Shown here: piece by piece, positions 7,884 through 15,948 of the stretch | How positions within the stretch are numbered: position 1 is the first letter of the stretch | Layout: each line of letters opens with the position of its first letter | DNA from: DATAAZ01 sp036259875 | GTDB lineage: Bacteria > Actinomycetota > Thermoleophilia > Gaiellales > Gaiellaceae | NCBI GenBank assembly: GCA_036259875.1 | Contig: DATAAZ010000060.1 | Location: 1-35,824, forward strand | DNA: 35,824 nucleotides | Reading direction: 5' to 3' | Made by a program: the position numbers and the translations under genes | The notes under the pieces: generated by a model | Databases searched by the model: none | Told to the model about the DNA's origin: nothing | Seen by the model: only the letters and a program-made list of their open reading frames with translations

Positions 7884-9044
7884 ATGAGCTCGTCCGCTCC
7901 GTTGTGGCTCGACGAGCCCGCCCGCGAGTACGGGCGGCTCGCCGGCGACGAGACGGTCGACGTCGGGGTGATCGGCGGGGGAGTCACCGGCCTTGCGTGC
8001 GCCCGCGTGCTCGCGCGCGCGGGCCTCGTCGTCCGCGTTCTCGAGGCGCGGCGGATCGGGAGCGGCGCCAGCGGCCGAAACGGCGGGTTTGCCCTGCGGG
8101 GCACGTCCGCCCCGTACGACCGCGCGCGACTCCCCGACGTCATGCGGCTGACCGAGGAGGCGCTCGTCCACATCCGCGGGCTCGCCGGCGACGCGTTCCG
8201 CGCCGTCGGGAGCCTCCGCGTGGCGGTCGGCGACGAAGAGCTTGTCGCTCTTCGGGCCGAGCACGACGCGCTCGCGGAAGACGGCTTCGGCGTCGAGTGG
8301 CGGGAGCGCGATGAGCTCCCGCCCGTGCTCCGTGGACTCGCCGCTGGCGGCATCTTTCACCCGACCGACGGCGCGTTCGAGCAGGGCGCGTGGATTCGCC
8401 GGCTCGCCGCGCTCGCGTGCGACGCGGGCGCACGTCTCGCCGAGGAGACGGCAGTCACGGCGATCAATGCGACGAGCGCGCAGACAGCGGCCGGCACTGT
8501 CCGCGCCGGCCGACTCGTGATTGCGACCGACGGCTACACGGACGGGCTTGTTCCCGAGCTCGACGTGGCCGTCGTTGCGGTGCGCGGCCAGGTGCTCGCG
8601 ACCGAGCCGCTCCCCGAGCGGCTGCTCCCGTGCCCGATCTACGCGCGGTGGGGTTACGACTACATGCAGCAGCTCGCCGATCGGCGTCTCGTCGTCGGTG
8701 GGCAGCGCGACGCCGATCTCGAGGGCGAGACGACGCGCGTCGAGCGAACGACCGACGGCATACAGGCGCTCATCGAAGCCCATGCCCGAAGCGTCTTCGG
8801 CGTCTTGCCGCGCGTCACGCACCGCTGGGCGGGCCTGATGGGGTTCACGGACGATTACCTGCCGCTCGTCGGGGAGCTACCGGGCCGGCCCGCGATCTGG
8901 GTCTCCGTCGGCTACTCGGGCCACGGGAACGTGCTGGGCTTCGCGTGCGGCGAAGCGGTCGCCCGTGCGATCCTCGGCGACCCCGACCCGCGCCTCGTGC
9001 CGCTTAGTCCGGAAAGGATTCAGGCCGCTCCACCGCCCGCGTGA
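7884..9044 (+). CDS. FAD-dependent amine/amino-acid oxidoreductase (DAO family)
   Basis: A 386-residue flavoprotein of the D-amino-acid-oxidase superfamily, closest in style to gamma-glutamylputrescine/glycine/sarcosine oxidoreductases. The dinucleotide fold VGVIGGGVTGLACARVLARAG (about residues 27-47) is followed by SGASGRNGGFALRG, a phrase typical of PuuB/OoxB-like enzymes; TDGAFEQGAWIRRLA, VRGQVLATEPL and the C-terminal GYSGHGNVLGFACGEAVA close the FAD site. It oxidises a C-N bond; the substrate is unknown. If it acts on an N-methyl compound the product would be formaldehyde, relevant to the Fae homologue nearby, but this is inference. It starts 119 bases after dprA and its 3' end overlaps the convergent dehydratase gene by 41 bases. 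Confidence 0.88.
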   Translation: MSSSAPLWLDEPAREYGRLAGDETVDVGVIGGGVTGLACARVLARAGLVVRVLEARRIGSGASGRNGGFALRGTSAPYDRARLPDVMRLTEEALVHIRGLAGDAFRAVGSLRVAVGDEELVALRAEHDALAEDGFGVEWRERDELPPVLRGLAAGGIFHPTDGAFEQGAWIRRLAALACDAGARLAEETAVTAINATSAQTAAGTVRAGRLVIATDGYTDGLVPELDVAVVAVRGQVLATEPLPERLLPCPIYARWGYDYMQQLADRRLVVGGQRDADLEGETTRVERTTDGIQALIEAHARSVFGVLPRVTHRWAGLMGFTDDYLPLVGELPGRPAIWVSVGYSGHGNVLGFACGEAVARAILGDPDPRLVPLSPERIQAAPPPA

Positions 9045-9960
9045 AGAGGTCGTCTGCGATGTTCCGCCCGGTCACAACGAGCACGATCGTGCCCTCGACG
9101 TCGTCGAGCTGCGGCAATGCGGCGAGCCCGGCCGCGGCAGCGCCCTCGACCCGGATGCCGGCGAGCGCGAACGCGCCGAGCGCCTCGGCGATCGCCCGTT
9201 CCGAGACGCGCGCCATCCGGGTGCAGACCTCGCCGAGGACCCGCACGGCGAGCGGGATCGCGACGCGCACGGCGAGCCCGTCGGCGAACGTCGCGCAACG
9301 CTTCGACTCGACGACGTAGCCGGCCTCCCAGCTGTCAGCCATGACGGGCGCCTCCTTCGCGACGACGCCGATTCGCTCGCACGGCGGCTCGTTCCGGCAA
9401 ACCTCGATGCCGATCCCGCCGAGGAGCGCGCCGTTCCCGACCGGGACGACGACCGCAGCCGGCGGATTCTCGAGCTTCTCGAGGATCTCGCGGCCGATCG
9501 CCTGGTAGCCGAGGTACTGAGCGCGCTCGGCGCCGTCCTCGAAAAAAGGGAGATCGCGCTCGGCTGCGAAGGCGCGCGCCTCGTCCTTCGCGGCGTCGAG
9601 ATCCGCGCCGGTGAGCCGGAGCTCGGCGCCGTAGCGCTCGATCAGGTCGACCTTCGCGCGGCTCGCGGTCTCGGGCGCGTAGACGATCGCGCGGAGCCCG
9701 AGCCGCCCGGCCGCCCACGCCGTCGCCGCCCCGTGGTTTCCGGTCGACGCGGTCACGACGGCCTCGGCCCCGTTCGATTGGAACCGCTGGAGGGCGGGGA
9801 GCGCGCCGCGCCACTTGAACGCGCCGAGCTCGTGGAGGTCCTCGCGCTTCAGGAGAAGCCGCCGCCCGTCGCCGAGCCCGGCCGGCGCGGGCTCGAGCGG
9901 CGTCTCCGCGTCAGCCTCTACGGCGTGAACGTCCGCTCCCCGACGATCCGGCCCGTCCAC
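9004..9960 (-). CDS. PLP-dependent serine/threonine dehydratase-like enzyme
   Basis: A fold-type II PLP enzyme of about 318 residues. The Schiff-base lysine lies in LGAFKWRGALPAL (Lys49), the phosphate-binding loop is TASTGNHGAATAWAAG, and PVGNGALLGGIG is the second glycine-rich stretch. It probably performs beta-elimination and deamination of a hydroxy (or thio) amino acid to a 2-oxo acid plus ammonia. The family usually reads SFKxRGA; here GAFKWRGA, so substrate choice may differ. No regulatory ACT domain is present, consistent with a catabolic role. The GTG at 9960 is the only start codon in reach and overlaps the upstream cupin gene by 43 bases. It is the last gene of the minus-strand operon. 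Confidence 0.85.
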   Translation of the reverse strand: MDGPDRRGADVHAVEADAETPLEPAPAGLGDGRRLLLKREDLHELGAFKWRGALPALQRFQSNGAEAVVTASTGNHGAATAWAAGRLGLRAIVYAPETASRAKVDLIERYGAELRLTGADLDAAKDEARAFAAERDLPFFEDGAERAQYLGYQAIGREILEKLENPPAAVVVPVGNGALLGGIGIEVCRNEPPCERIGVVAKEAPVMADSWEAGYVVESKRCATFADGLAVRVAIPLAVRVLGEVCTRMARVSERAIAEALGAFALAGIRVEGAAAAGLAALPQLDDVEGTIVLVVTGRNIADDLFTRAVERPESFPD

Positions 9961-10445
9961 ATCTCGTCCGCGTAGGTGATCGACGTGCGGCGGAACGTCC
10001 CCTCCTCGTCGATGTCGTAGTGGCCGAGCCGCCACAGCGCCGGGGAGTAGCAGTGGATCGAGGTCGCGAGCGCGCCGCCGACGTGGCGCATGCGATGCAC
10101 GTACGACGCGTCGAAGTCGAAGCACGTGCCCGCGCGGTGCTCGCGCGTTCGGGTTCGGAGAGCGCTTCCATCCTGGACGAAGCAGTCCTCGGCGAGGACG
10201 CCGTCGCAGACGTGGACGGCGCCGGCCGAGACGTCGTGGTCGTGAAATCCTGTGTCCTGCTGGTTCAGCCAGCAGATGAGCCATACGTCGAGATGGGCGT
10301 CGCGGAAAAGCTCGACGAAGTACCGCTCTTCCGGGACGTGGCGGACGAGGTGCTCCCAGAGGCGCCGCTCCTCCGCCAGGGTCGTCGCGAGCCGGGCGAG
10401 TTCAGCGGGCGGGAGGACCGCGTCCGAAGGCACGCGCTTCGCCAC
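9918..10445 (-). CDS. Cysteine-dioxygenase-like thiol dioxygenase (cupin)
   Basis: A small cupin of about 175 residues resembling type I cysteine dioxygenase, which adds O2 to a thiol to form a sulfinate. Iron ligands are visible as GFHDHD (His68, His70) and SYVHRMRH (His117), and the Ser-His-Tyr triad as SIHCYSP. The position of rat CDO Arg60, which holds the cysteine carboxylate, appears to be Val44 in RYFVELF, so the substrate may be a different thiol. The start is uncertain: GTG at 10445 lies 18 bases after the amidohydrolase stop; upstream residues DEVREW also look family-like but have no start codon. The order amidohydrolase-cupin-dehydratase with overlaps suggests consecutive steps. 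Confidence 0.75.
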   Translation of the reverse strand: MAKRVPSDAVLPPAELARLATTLAEERRLWEHLVRHVPEERYFVELFRDAHLDVWLICWLNQQDTGFHDHDVSAGAVHVCDGVLAEDCFVQDGSALRTRTREHRAGTCFDFDASYVHRMRHVGGALATSIHCYSPALWRLGHYDIDEEGTFRRTSITYADEMWTGRIVGERTFTP

Positions 10446-10462
10446 CCACTCGCGGACCTCGT

Positions 10463-11317
10463 CTACGCCAGCAGCAGCGATGGGTTCTCCCTCCGGACGG
10501 CATCCGAGACGGCAGCGCCGAACTCGCTCAGCGCGTGCAAGCCTACTCCGGCATCGAGGACGGGGAAATCGCTTCCGAACACGAGCTGCCGGACGCCGTA
10601 CGTTGCGAGCACGAGCTCGAGGGCCCGTCGTCCGTACGAAGCGGTGTCGAAGAAGACGTTTCGGTGGAGGACGGGCCGCAGGTCGACGCCGCGCGAGCGA
10701 AGTCGCTCCAGCTGGACGGGCGCGCCGCCGGCGAGGATCGCGAAGACGACCCTGAGGTTCGGGTGCGCAGCTGCGCCGCGCGCAAGCCATGCGCTGTACG
10801 CGGCCTGCATCTCGCCCGTGTAGTCGACGACCGCCGGCCACCACGATGGCAGCCCGTCCACGGCTCGGCCGGCGCTCGGGTGGACGAAGAGGAGCCCGCC
10901 GCCTTCCTCGAGATCGCGGAGGAGCGGCTCGACCGCGTCGAGCTCCTCCACGAGCGCGCGACCGGCGACGGTCGCGCCCGCGAAGCCGTCTCGCGCCGAT
11001 CCGGTCGCAAGGGCTCGGAGGCGCCCGCTCGAGGCCCGGACGACCTCGGCGATGCCCTCGTGGTACGCCTCGACAAGCTCGGGGTGGCCGTCGGCGCCGA
11101 GCGTCGGCGGAAGCGAGACGACCGCAACGTCGGTCTCAGCGCGGTCGAGCGCGGCGAGCCGCGTCTCGAGCCGGTGGGCGTCGACGTCGACCTCTAGCTC
11201 CCCTTCGGTCGCGAGCTCGAGCACGCGTCCGCGAAGCCGCGGCGGCTCCGACCGGCGCGAGAGCGCCGAGACGAACGACTCGGGCCAGAGGTGCTGGTGG
11301 AGGTCGAAGGTCGTCAA
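10463..11317 (-). CDS. Amidohydrolase family 2 (ACMSD-like) metal-dependent hydrolase or decarboxylase
   Basis: A TIM-barrel protein of 284 residues. The metal motif HxH is at DLHQHLWPE (His7, His9), a later barrel histidine is in LLFVHPSAG, and the conserved aspartate is in LVFGSDFPVLDAG. The strand that usually ends in AHxGGxxP (His228 of ACMSD, a catalytic base) reads VFAILAGGAPVQLERL, so that histidine is absent. Family members hydrolyse lactones or amides or decarboxylate aromatic acids; I cannot tell which applies here. The TTG at 11317 overlaps the Fae-like stop as TTGA. The final residues RRENPSLLLA resemble the N-x-x-x-LL ending of the family. Confidence 0.82.
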   Translation of the reverse strand: MTTFDLHQHLWPESFVSALSRRSEPPRLRGRVLELATEGELEVDVDAHRLETRLAALDRAETDVAVVSLPPTLGADGHPELVEAYHEGIAEVVRASSGRLRALATGSARDGFAGATVAGRALVEELDAVEPLLRDLEEGGGLLFVHPSAGRAVDGLPSWWPAVVDYTGEMQAAYSAWLARGAAAHPNLRVVFAILAGGAPVQLERLRSRGVDLRPVLHRNVFFDTASYGRRALELVLATYGVRQLVFGSDFPVLDAGVGLHALSEFGAAVSDAVRRENPSLLLA

Positions 11318-11856
11318 CCGGCGGCCGGCGACCCGCCGTCCTGCACGTCGAAGTAGGCGTTCGCGACCCCTTCGCGCCGCCCGGCGAGGTCGCGGATCGC
11401 GTCCGGGGCGAGCGGGGCGAGTGCCGACGCGATCGCGTCGCGCATCGCCGCCCGGTTCGCCGCCCGTACCCGGCCCGCATCGTCGGCCTCGGGATCGACC
11501 CAAACCGCGACGAGAAGGACGAGATCGGCAGCCGCGCGGGCGTCGAGCGTCCCGTCGGCGACCGCGTCCAGGACGCCTTGCGCGATCCCGACGTGAGCCG
11601 CGCCCCACGTCATCCGTGAGAGCCGCTCGCCCGCGAGCGTCGACTTGTTGACCACGACGGTGACGGGACGCACGATCGTGCCGGACTCGACGGCGGCGAG
11701 AAAGGGCACGTGGCCCGGGCTGGGCGACGCGAGCGCGAGCGCCGCCGCCGCCGCCGTCGGCGAGCCGCGGCGGCCGAGCACGACGTTGATGTGGCTCCCG
11801 TTCGGGGCCTCACCCGACCACGCCTCCCCGAAGCGGCCGTCCGGGTCGACGTTCAG
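11314..11856 (-). CDS. Formaldehyde-activating enzyme (Fae) family protein
   Basis: Fae condenses formaldehyde with tetrahydromethanopterin in methylotrophs and archaea; homologues of unknown role occur elsewhere. The match covers the length: GEAWSGEAPNGSHINVVLG (catalytic-type His22), RRGSPTAAAAALALASPSPG, HVPFLAAVESGTIVRPVTV, VVNKSTLAGERLSRMTWGAA and VWVDPEADDAGRVRAANRAA. About 180 residues. There is no ATG, GTG or TTG in frame near the family start. A CTG at 11856 overlaps the upstream ADH stop (CTGA), the same geometry as the other junctions here, so I place the start there with caution. Whether this organism has tetrahydromethanopterin is not visible; the enzyme might use another carrier or only bind formaldehyde. 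Confidence 0.85.
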   Translation of the reverse strand: MNVDPDGRFGEAWSGEAPNGSHINVVLGRRGSPTAAAAALALASPSPGHVPFLAAVESGTIVRPVTVVVNKSTLAGERLSRMTWGAAHVGIAQGVLDAVADGTLDARAAADLVLLVAVWVDPEADDAGRVRAANRAAMRDAIASALAPLAPDAIRDLAGRREGVANAYFDVQDGGSPAAG

Positions 11857-12971
11857 GACGACGCTCCGTCGAGCTCGAGCACGACACGTCGCGGCGTCCC
11901 CGCGCGCAGGAGGTCGAAGGCGTCGGCGATCCGGTCGAGCGGGAGCCGGTGCGAGACGAGCTTGTCGAGCGGCAGGCGCTCCTGCCGGTACAGGTCGAGA
12001 ATCGCCGGGAAGTCGCGCGCCGGGCGCGACGAACCGTAGGCGCTCCCGAGGATCCGCCGCTCGGCACGCGGGATCTGGATCGCCGGCAGCGGAAGCACCG
12101 CGTCCGCGCGCGCGATCCCGATCAGGACCGCGGCGCCGCGGGCGCGGGTCGCGAGGAAGGCGGCGACCATCGCCTCGGGCCGGCCCGTCGCCTCGAGGGC
12201 GTAGTCGACGCCGCCGCCAACCTCGGAGCGGACCGCTTCCGCTGTCGCCTCCGGGCTCCCCCGCCAGCGGACGGCACCGGTCGCACCGAGCTCGCGCGCG
12301 GCCTCGAGCTTCTCGTCCGAGACGTCGACGGCGACGACCGGGGTGGCGCCGGCCGCGACGGCGCCCATGATCGCGCTCAGCCCGACCCCGCCGCATCCGA
12401 AAACGGCGACGCGGTCGCCCGGACGGACGCCCGCGGTATGCCAGGCGGCGCCGATCCCCGTCGTGACAGCGCAGCCCACGAGCGCCGCGATCTCGAAGGG
12501 AACGTCGTCGGCGAGCGGGATGCAGCACTCCTCGGGCACGACCGCGTGCTCGGCGAACGTGGAGAGGAACGAGTAGTGGTAGACGGGCTCGCCGTCCCGC
12601 GAGAGCCGCGGTGTCCCGTCGAGGAGGCCGCCGTGCGCCATGCCCGACCAGGCCGTCGCGCACAGGTGCGGAAGCCCCCGCAGACACTCCTCGCAGCGGC
12701 CGCAGGACGGCATCCACGAGAGGACGACCCGCTCGCCTGTCCTTCGCGCGCCGCCGGGCCCGACCGCCTCGACGATCCCGGCCCCCTCGTGGCCGAGCAC
12801 GGCGGGGCAGCGCGTTTCGGACGTTCCGTCGACCGCGTTCAGGTCGCTGTGGCAGACGCCGCTCGCCGCGATCCGGACGAGGACCTCGCCGGGCCCGGGC
12901 GCGGCGAGCTCGAGCTCGGTCACCTCGAGCGCCGCGTTCGTCCGCGGGAGAACGGCCGCGCGGGTCCTCAC
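11853..12971 (-). CDS. Zinc-dependent alcohol dehydrogenase, class III-like
   Basis: A medium-chain dehydrogenase of 372 residues. Catalytic zinc ligands are in GVCHSDLNA, the GHEGAGIVEAVG motif and GCAVTTGIGAAWHTA; the structural zinc site is CGRCEECLRGLPHLC; the NAD site is VAVFGCGGVGLSAIMGA. The GC-V-T-TG-G and GCGGVG phrases are typical of class III enzymes (glutathione- or mycothiol-dependent formaldehyde dehydrogenases) and of actinobacterial relatives with other alcohols. It lies directly before the Fae homologue and directly after the transporter ATPase (GTGA overlap at 12971-12968). Substrate is unknown; oxidation of a hydroxymethyl adduct is a reasonable hypothesis. A paralogue is at 20742-21869. 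Confidence 0.92.
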   Translation of the reverse strand: MRTRAAVLPRTNAALEVTELELAAPGPGEVLVRIAASGVCHSDLNAVDGTSETRCPAVLGHEGAGIVEAVGPGGARRTGERVVLSWMPSCGRCEECLRGLPHLCATAWSGMAHGGLLDGTPRLSRDGEPVYHYSFLSTFAEHAVVPEECCIPLADDVPFEIAALVGCAVTTGIGAAWHTAGVRPGDRVAVFGCGGVGLSAIMGAVAAGATPVVAVDVSDEKLEAARELGATGAVRWRGSPEATAEAVRSEVGGGVDYALEATGRPEAMVAAFLATRARGAAVLIGIARADAVLPLPAIQIPRAERRILGSAYGSSRPARDFPAILDLYRQERLPLDKLVSHRLPLDRIADAFDLLRAGTPRRVVLELDGASS

Positions 12972-15055
12972 CGGCCGTCGCCCGCGGCGCGCGCGCCGCT
13001 CTCGGGCGCGGTCGCCTGTAGCTCTCGTAGCTCGTCGAGCGTCCGGTGGCAGCGGAGCAGATGGCCGGGCTCGGCCTCGACGAGCGGCGGCATCTCCGTC
13101 TCGCAGATCGGCCCCTTCTTCCGTGGGCAGCGGGTCTGGAATACGCAGCCCGGAGGCGGGTTCGCCGCGCTCGGCACCTCACCCTCGAGCCGGATGCGGG
13201 CACCCTCCTCGCCGTCCAGCGTCGGCACGGCCGAGAGAAGCGCCTCCGTGTACGGGTGGTGCGGCGCGCTGAAGACCTGCTCGGCCGAGCCGAGCTCCAT
13301 CACGTGCCCCAGGTACATGACGGCGATCCGGTCGGCGAGGTAGCGGACGACGCCGAGGTCGTGCGAGATGAAGACGTACGTCACGCGCTCGTTCGCCTGG
13401 AGGTCGGCGAGGAGGTTCAGGATCGCGGCCTGGACGGAGACGTCGAGCGCCGACGTCGGCTCGTCGCAGACGACGAGGCGCGGCTCCCCCGCGAACGCCC
13501 GTGCGATCGCGACGCGCTGCTTCAGGCCTCCCGAAAGCTGGCTCGGCCGATTCCCGAGCAGCCGCTCGTCGAAGCGCACGGACTGCGCGAGCTCGTGGAC
13601 GCGGTCGTCGCGCGGGCGGCCGCTGAGCCCCAGCAGCTTCGTGATCGCGCGCGCGATGATCCGGCGCACGGGGAAACGGCGGTTCAGTGCCGCGTCTGGA
13701 TTCTGAAACACGATCTGGAGCGCGCGCACGTCCTCGGTCGAGCGGGCGCGGATGGTCGGCGGAAGGGCGCGGGACTCGAGCTCGATGCATGAGTCGGGGT
13801 CGGGCTCGGTGAGGCCGAGCAGCACGCGCGCGAGCGTCGTCTTCCCGCTGCCCGACTCCCCGACGAGCCCGAGCGTCTCCCCGGGCCGGATCGCGAGCGA
13901 GACGTCCGAGAGCGCGCGGACCTCGGCTCCCTCCTGGCGGAACGTCTTCCCGACGCGCTCGAGGGTCACGATCGGCTGCCCCCGGTCGGTAGCGCCCACG
14001 GCCGACTCGGCGCGCGCCTCGGGCGTGAACGGGACGCGCTCCGCGATCTCCCAGAAATGGCAGCGGCTCGTCCGCGTGTCGGACACGCGGTAGGGCGGAG
14101 GCGCGTCCCGGCGGCAGACCTCCTGCGCGAGTCCGCACCGGTCGACGAAGACGCACGCGGGAAGCTCGGCGCCGAGCGGTGGCAGGAACCCGGGGATCGT
14201 GTCGAGACGCTTCGCGTCCTTCTTCACGCCGCGGCGGGGAATGCAGCGGAGGAGGCCGACGGTGTACGGGTGGCGCGGGTCGGCGAACACCTCCTTCGCC
14301 GGGCCCTCTTCGACGAGCTTTCCGGCGTAGAGGACGCCGACGCGGTCGCACATCTTCGCGATCACGGCCAGGTTGTGGCTGATGAAGAAGACGCTCGTCC
14401 CCAGCTCCTCGCGAAGGGCGGCGATCAGGTCGAGGACCTCAGCCTCGACGGTCGCGTCGAGCCCCGTGGTCGGCTCGTCGAGGATGAGCAGCGTCGGGTC
14501 GGAGGCGAGCGCCATCGCGATCACGGCGCGCTGTTGCATGCCGCCGGAGAGCTGGTGGGGGTAGCGCCGCATCACGCCCGCGGCGTCGGAGATCTGGACT
14601 TTCGCGAGCATCGCGCGCGCTCGTTCCGCGGCCTCGTGCTTGGAGGCGCCTGCGACCGTGAAGGCCTCCGCGACCTGGTCGCCGACGCGAATGGACGGGT
14701 TGAGCGCCGCTCCTGGGTTCTGGTAGACCATCGACACGGCGCCTGCGCGGAGCCGTCGGATCTCCGTCTCGCTCATCGCAGCGACGTCGCGCCCCGCGAC
14801 GCGGATCGACCCGGCGGTGACGCGACCGTTCCGCGGGAGGTAGTGCATGACGGAGAAGGCGCACGTCGACTTCCCGCACCCCGACTCCCCGACGAGCCCG
14901 TACGACTCGCCGGCCTCGATGCGAAAGGAGACGCCTTGGAGGACACGCCGCCAGCGTCCGCGCACGCGGTAGGCGACGTCGACCTCATCGAGCTCGAGCG
15001 CCGGGACGGCCTCGGCGTCCCGGCGCGCGACGGTCGCGACGGTCGCGGCGGTCAT
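12968..15055 (-). CDS. Fused two-domain Dpp/Opp-type ABC transporter ATPase
   Basis: Powers uptake through the two adjacent permeases. The 695-residue protein joins an OppD-like and an OppF-like nucleotide-binding domain. Domain 1: Walker A GLVGESGCGKSTCAFS, signature LSGGMQQRAVIAMALA, Walker B LLILDEPTTGLD, and the oligopeptide-type tail with LPACVFVDRCGLAQEVC. Domain 2 (from about residue 330): GLVGESGSGKTTLARV, LSGGLKQRVAIARAFA, LVVCDEPTSALD, and the tail CVFQTRCPRKKGPIC. The cysteine-rich tails are typical of Dpp/Opp ATPases. ATG at 15055 overlaps the permease stop (ATGA). A single fused chain in place of two genes is common in actinobacteria. Confidence 0.96.
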   Translation of the reverse strand: MTAATVATVARRDAEAVPALELDEVDVAYRVRGRWRRVLQGVSFRIEAGESYGLVGESGCGKSTCAFSVMHYLPRNGRVTAGSIRVAGRDVAAMSETEIRRLRAGAVSMVYQNPGAALNPSIRVGDQVAEAFTVAGASKHEAAERARAMLAKVQISDAAGVMRRYPHQLSGGMQQRAVIAMALASDPTLLILDEPTTGLDATVEAEVLDLIAALREELGTSVFFISHNLAVIAKMCDRVGVLYAGKLVEEGPAKEVFADPRHPYTVGLLRCIPRRGVKKDAKRLDTIPGFLPPLGAELPACVFVDRCGLAQEVCRRDAPPPYRVSDTRTSRCHFWEIAERVPFTPEARAESAVGATDRGQPIVTLERVGKTFRQEGAEVRALSDVSLAIRPGETLGLVGESGSGKTTLARVLLGLTEPDPDSCIELESRALPPTIRARSTEDVRALQIVFQNPDAALNRRFPVRRIIARAITKLLGLSGRPRDDRVHELAQSVRFDERLLGNRPSQLSGGLKQRVAIARAFAGEPRLVVCDEPTSALDVSVQAAILNLLADLQANERVTYVFISHDLGVVRYLADRIAVMYLGHVMELGSAEQVFSAPHHPYTEALLSAVPTLDGEEGARIRLEGEVPSAANPPPGCVFQTRCPRKKGPICETEMPPLVEAEPGHLLRCHRTLDELRELQATAPESGARAAGDGR

Positions 15056-15948
15056 CGTCGGAGCGCCTGCGCGAGCCCGTCCGCGACGAGGTTGACGGCG
15101 ACGACGAGCGACGCGATCGCGAGCGCCGGGAAGAGCGACGGCCACCAGAAGCCGCCGTTGATGAGCGCGTAGTGCTCGAAGATCTGCCGACCCCAGTCGG
15201 GCGCGGGAGGCTGGATGCCGAAGCCGAGGAACGAAAGCGTCGCAATCGCGAAGATCGCGTAGCCGAGTCGCACGGTGAACTCGACCAGCACGGGCGGGAG
15301 GACGTTCGGGAGAATCTCGGCGAACATGACGTAGGGGGCGCGCTCGTTGCGAAGGCGGGCGGCCTCGACGTACTCGAGCTCGCGCTCGGAGAGGACCGCC
15401 GCCCGCACGGTCCGCGCGATGATCGGCGCGAAGACGGCGCCGATGACGGCGATCACCGTCAGCCTCGACGGCCCGAGCGCCACGAGCGCGAGGAGGCCGA
15501 TGATGACGACGGGCACGGAGAGGAACGCATCGACGATCCGCATGATCACGTCGTCGATGATGCCGCGGAAGTAGCCGGCGATGAGCCCGAGCGCGGTTCC
15601 GACCGCGGTCCCCAGGAGGGTCGCGGCCGGAGCGACGGCCAGGATGTCGCGCGCGCCGACGATGACGCGCGAGAACACGTCGCGGCCGAGGCGGTCGGTG
15701 CCGAACCAGTGGTCGCCAGACGGACTCTTCAACTTCTCGAGGACTTCGGCCGCGAGCGGGTCGTACGGCGCGACCACCGGCCCGAAGACCGCGCAGAAGA
15801 CCCAGAAGGCGAGAAGGAGGACGCCGGTGAAGAACGTCTTCGAGCGGGCGAGGACGCGCAGGATCTCACGCCGCTCGCTCGGAGCCCGCGTCCGCGCGGG
15901 GGGCGCGAGGCCGACGTCGAGCGGGGCGGGGGCGGCGCCGGTGCTCAT
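15052..15948 (-). CDS. ABC transporter permease, DppC/OppC type
   Basis: A 298-residue inner-membrane permease. It has a cytoplasmic N-terminus, a first helix (TGVLLLAFWVFCAVFGPVV), the DppC signature DHWFGTDRLGRDVFSRVIVG, and the coupling loop EAARLRNERAPYVMFAEILPN (the EAA motif region) between later helices. It pairs with the DppB-type permease upstream and overlaps the ATPase gene by 4 bases. The nickel/dipeptide/oligosaccharide class cannot be resolved from this protein. Confidence 0.94.
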   Translation of the reverse strand: MSTGAAPAPLDVGLAPPARTRAPSERREILRVLARSKTFFTGVLLLAFWVFCAVFGPVVAPYDPLAAEVLEKLKSPSGDHWFGTDRLGRDVFSRVIVGARDILAVAPAATLLGTAVGTALGLIAGYFRGIIDDVIMRIVDAFLSVPVVIIGLLALVALGPSRLTVIAVIGAVFAPIIARTVRAAVLSERELEYVEAARLRNERAPYVMFAEILPNVLPPVLVEFTVRLGYAIFAIATLSFLGFGIQPPAPDWGRQIFEHYALINGGFWWPSLFPALAIASLVVAVNLVADGLAQALRR

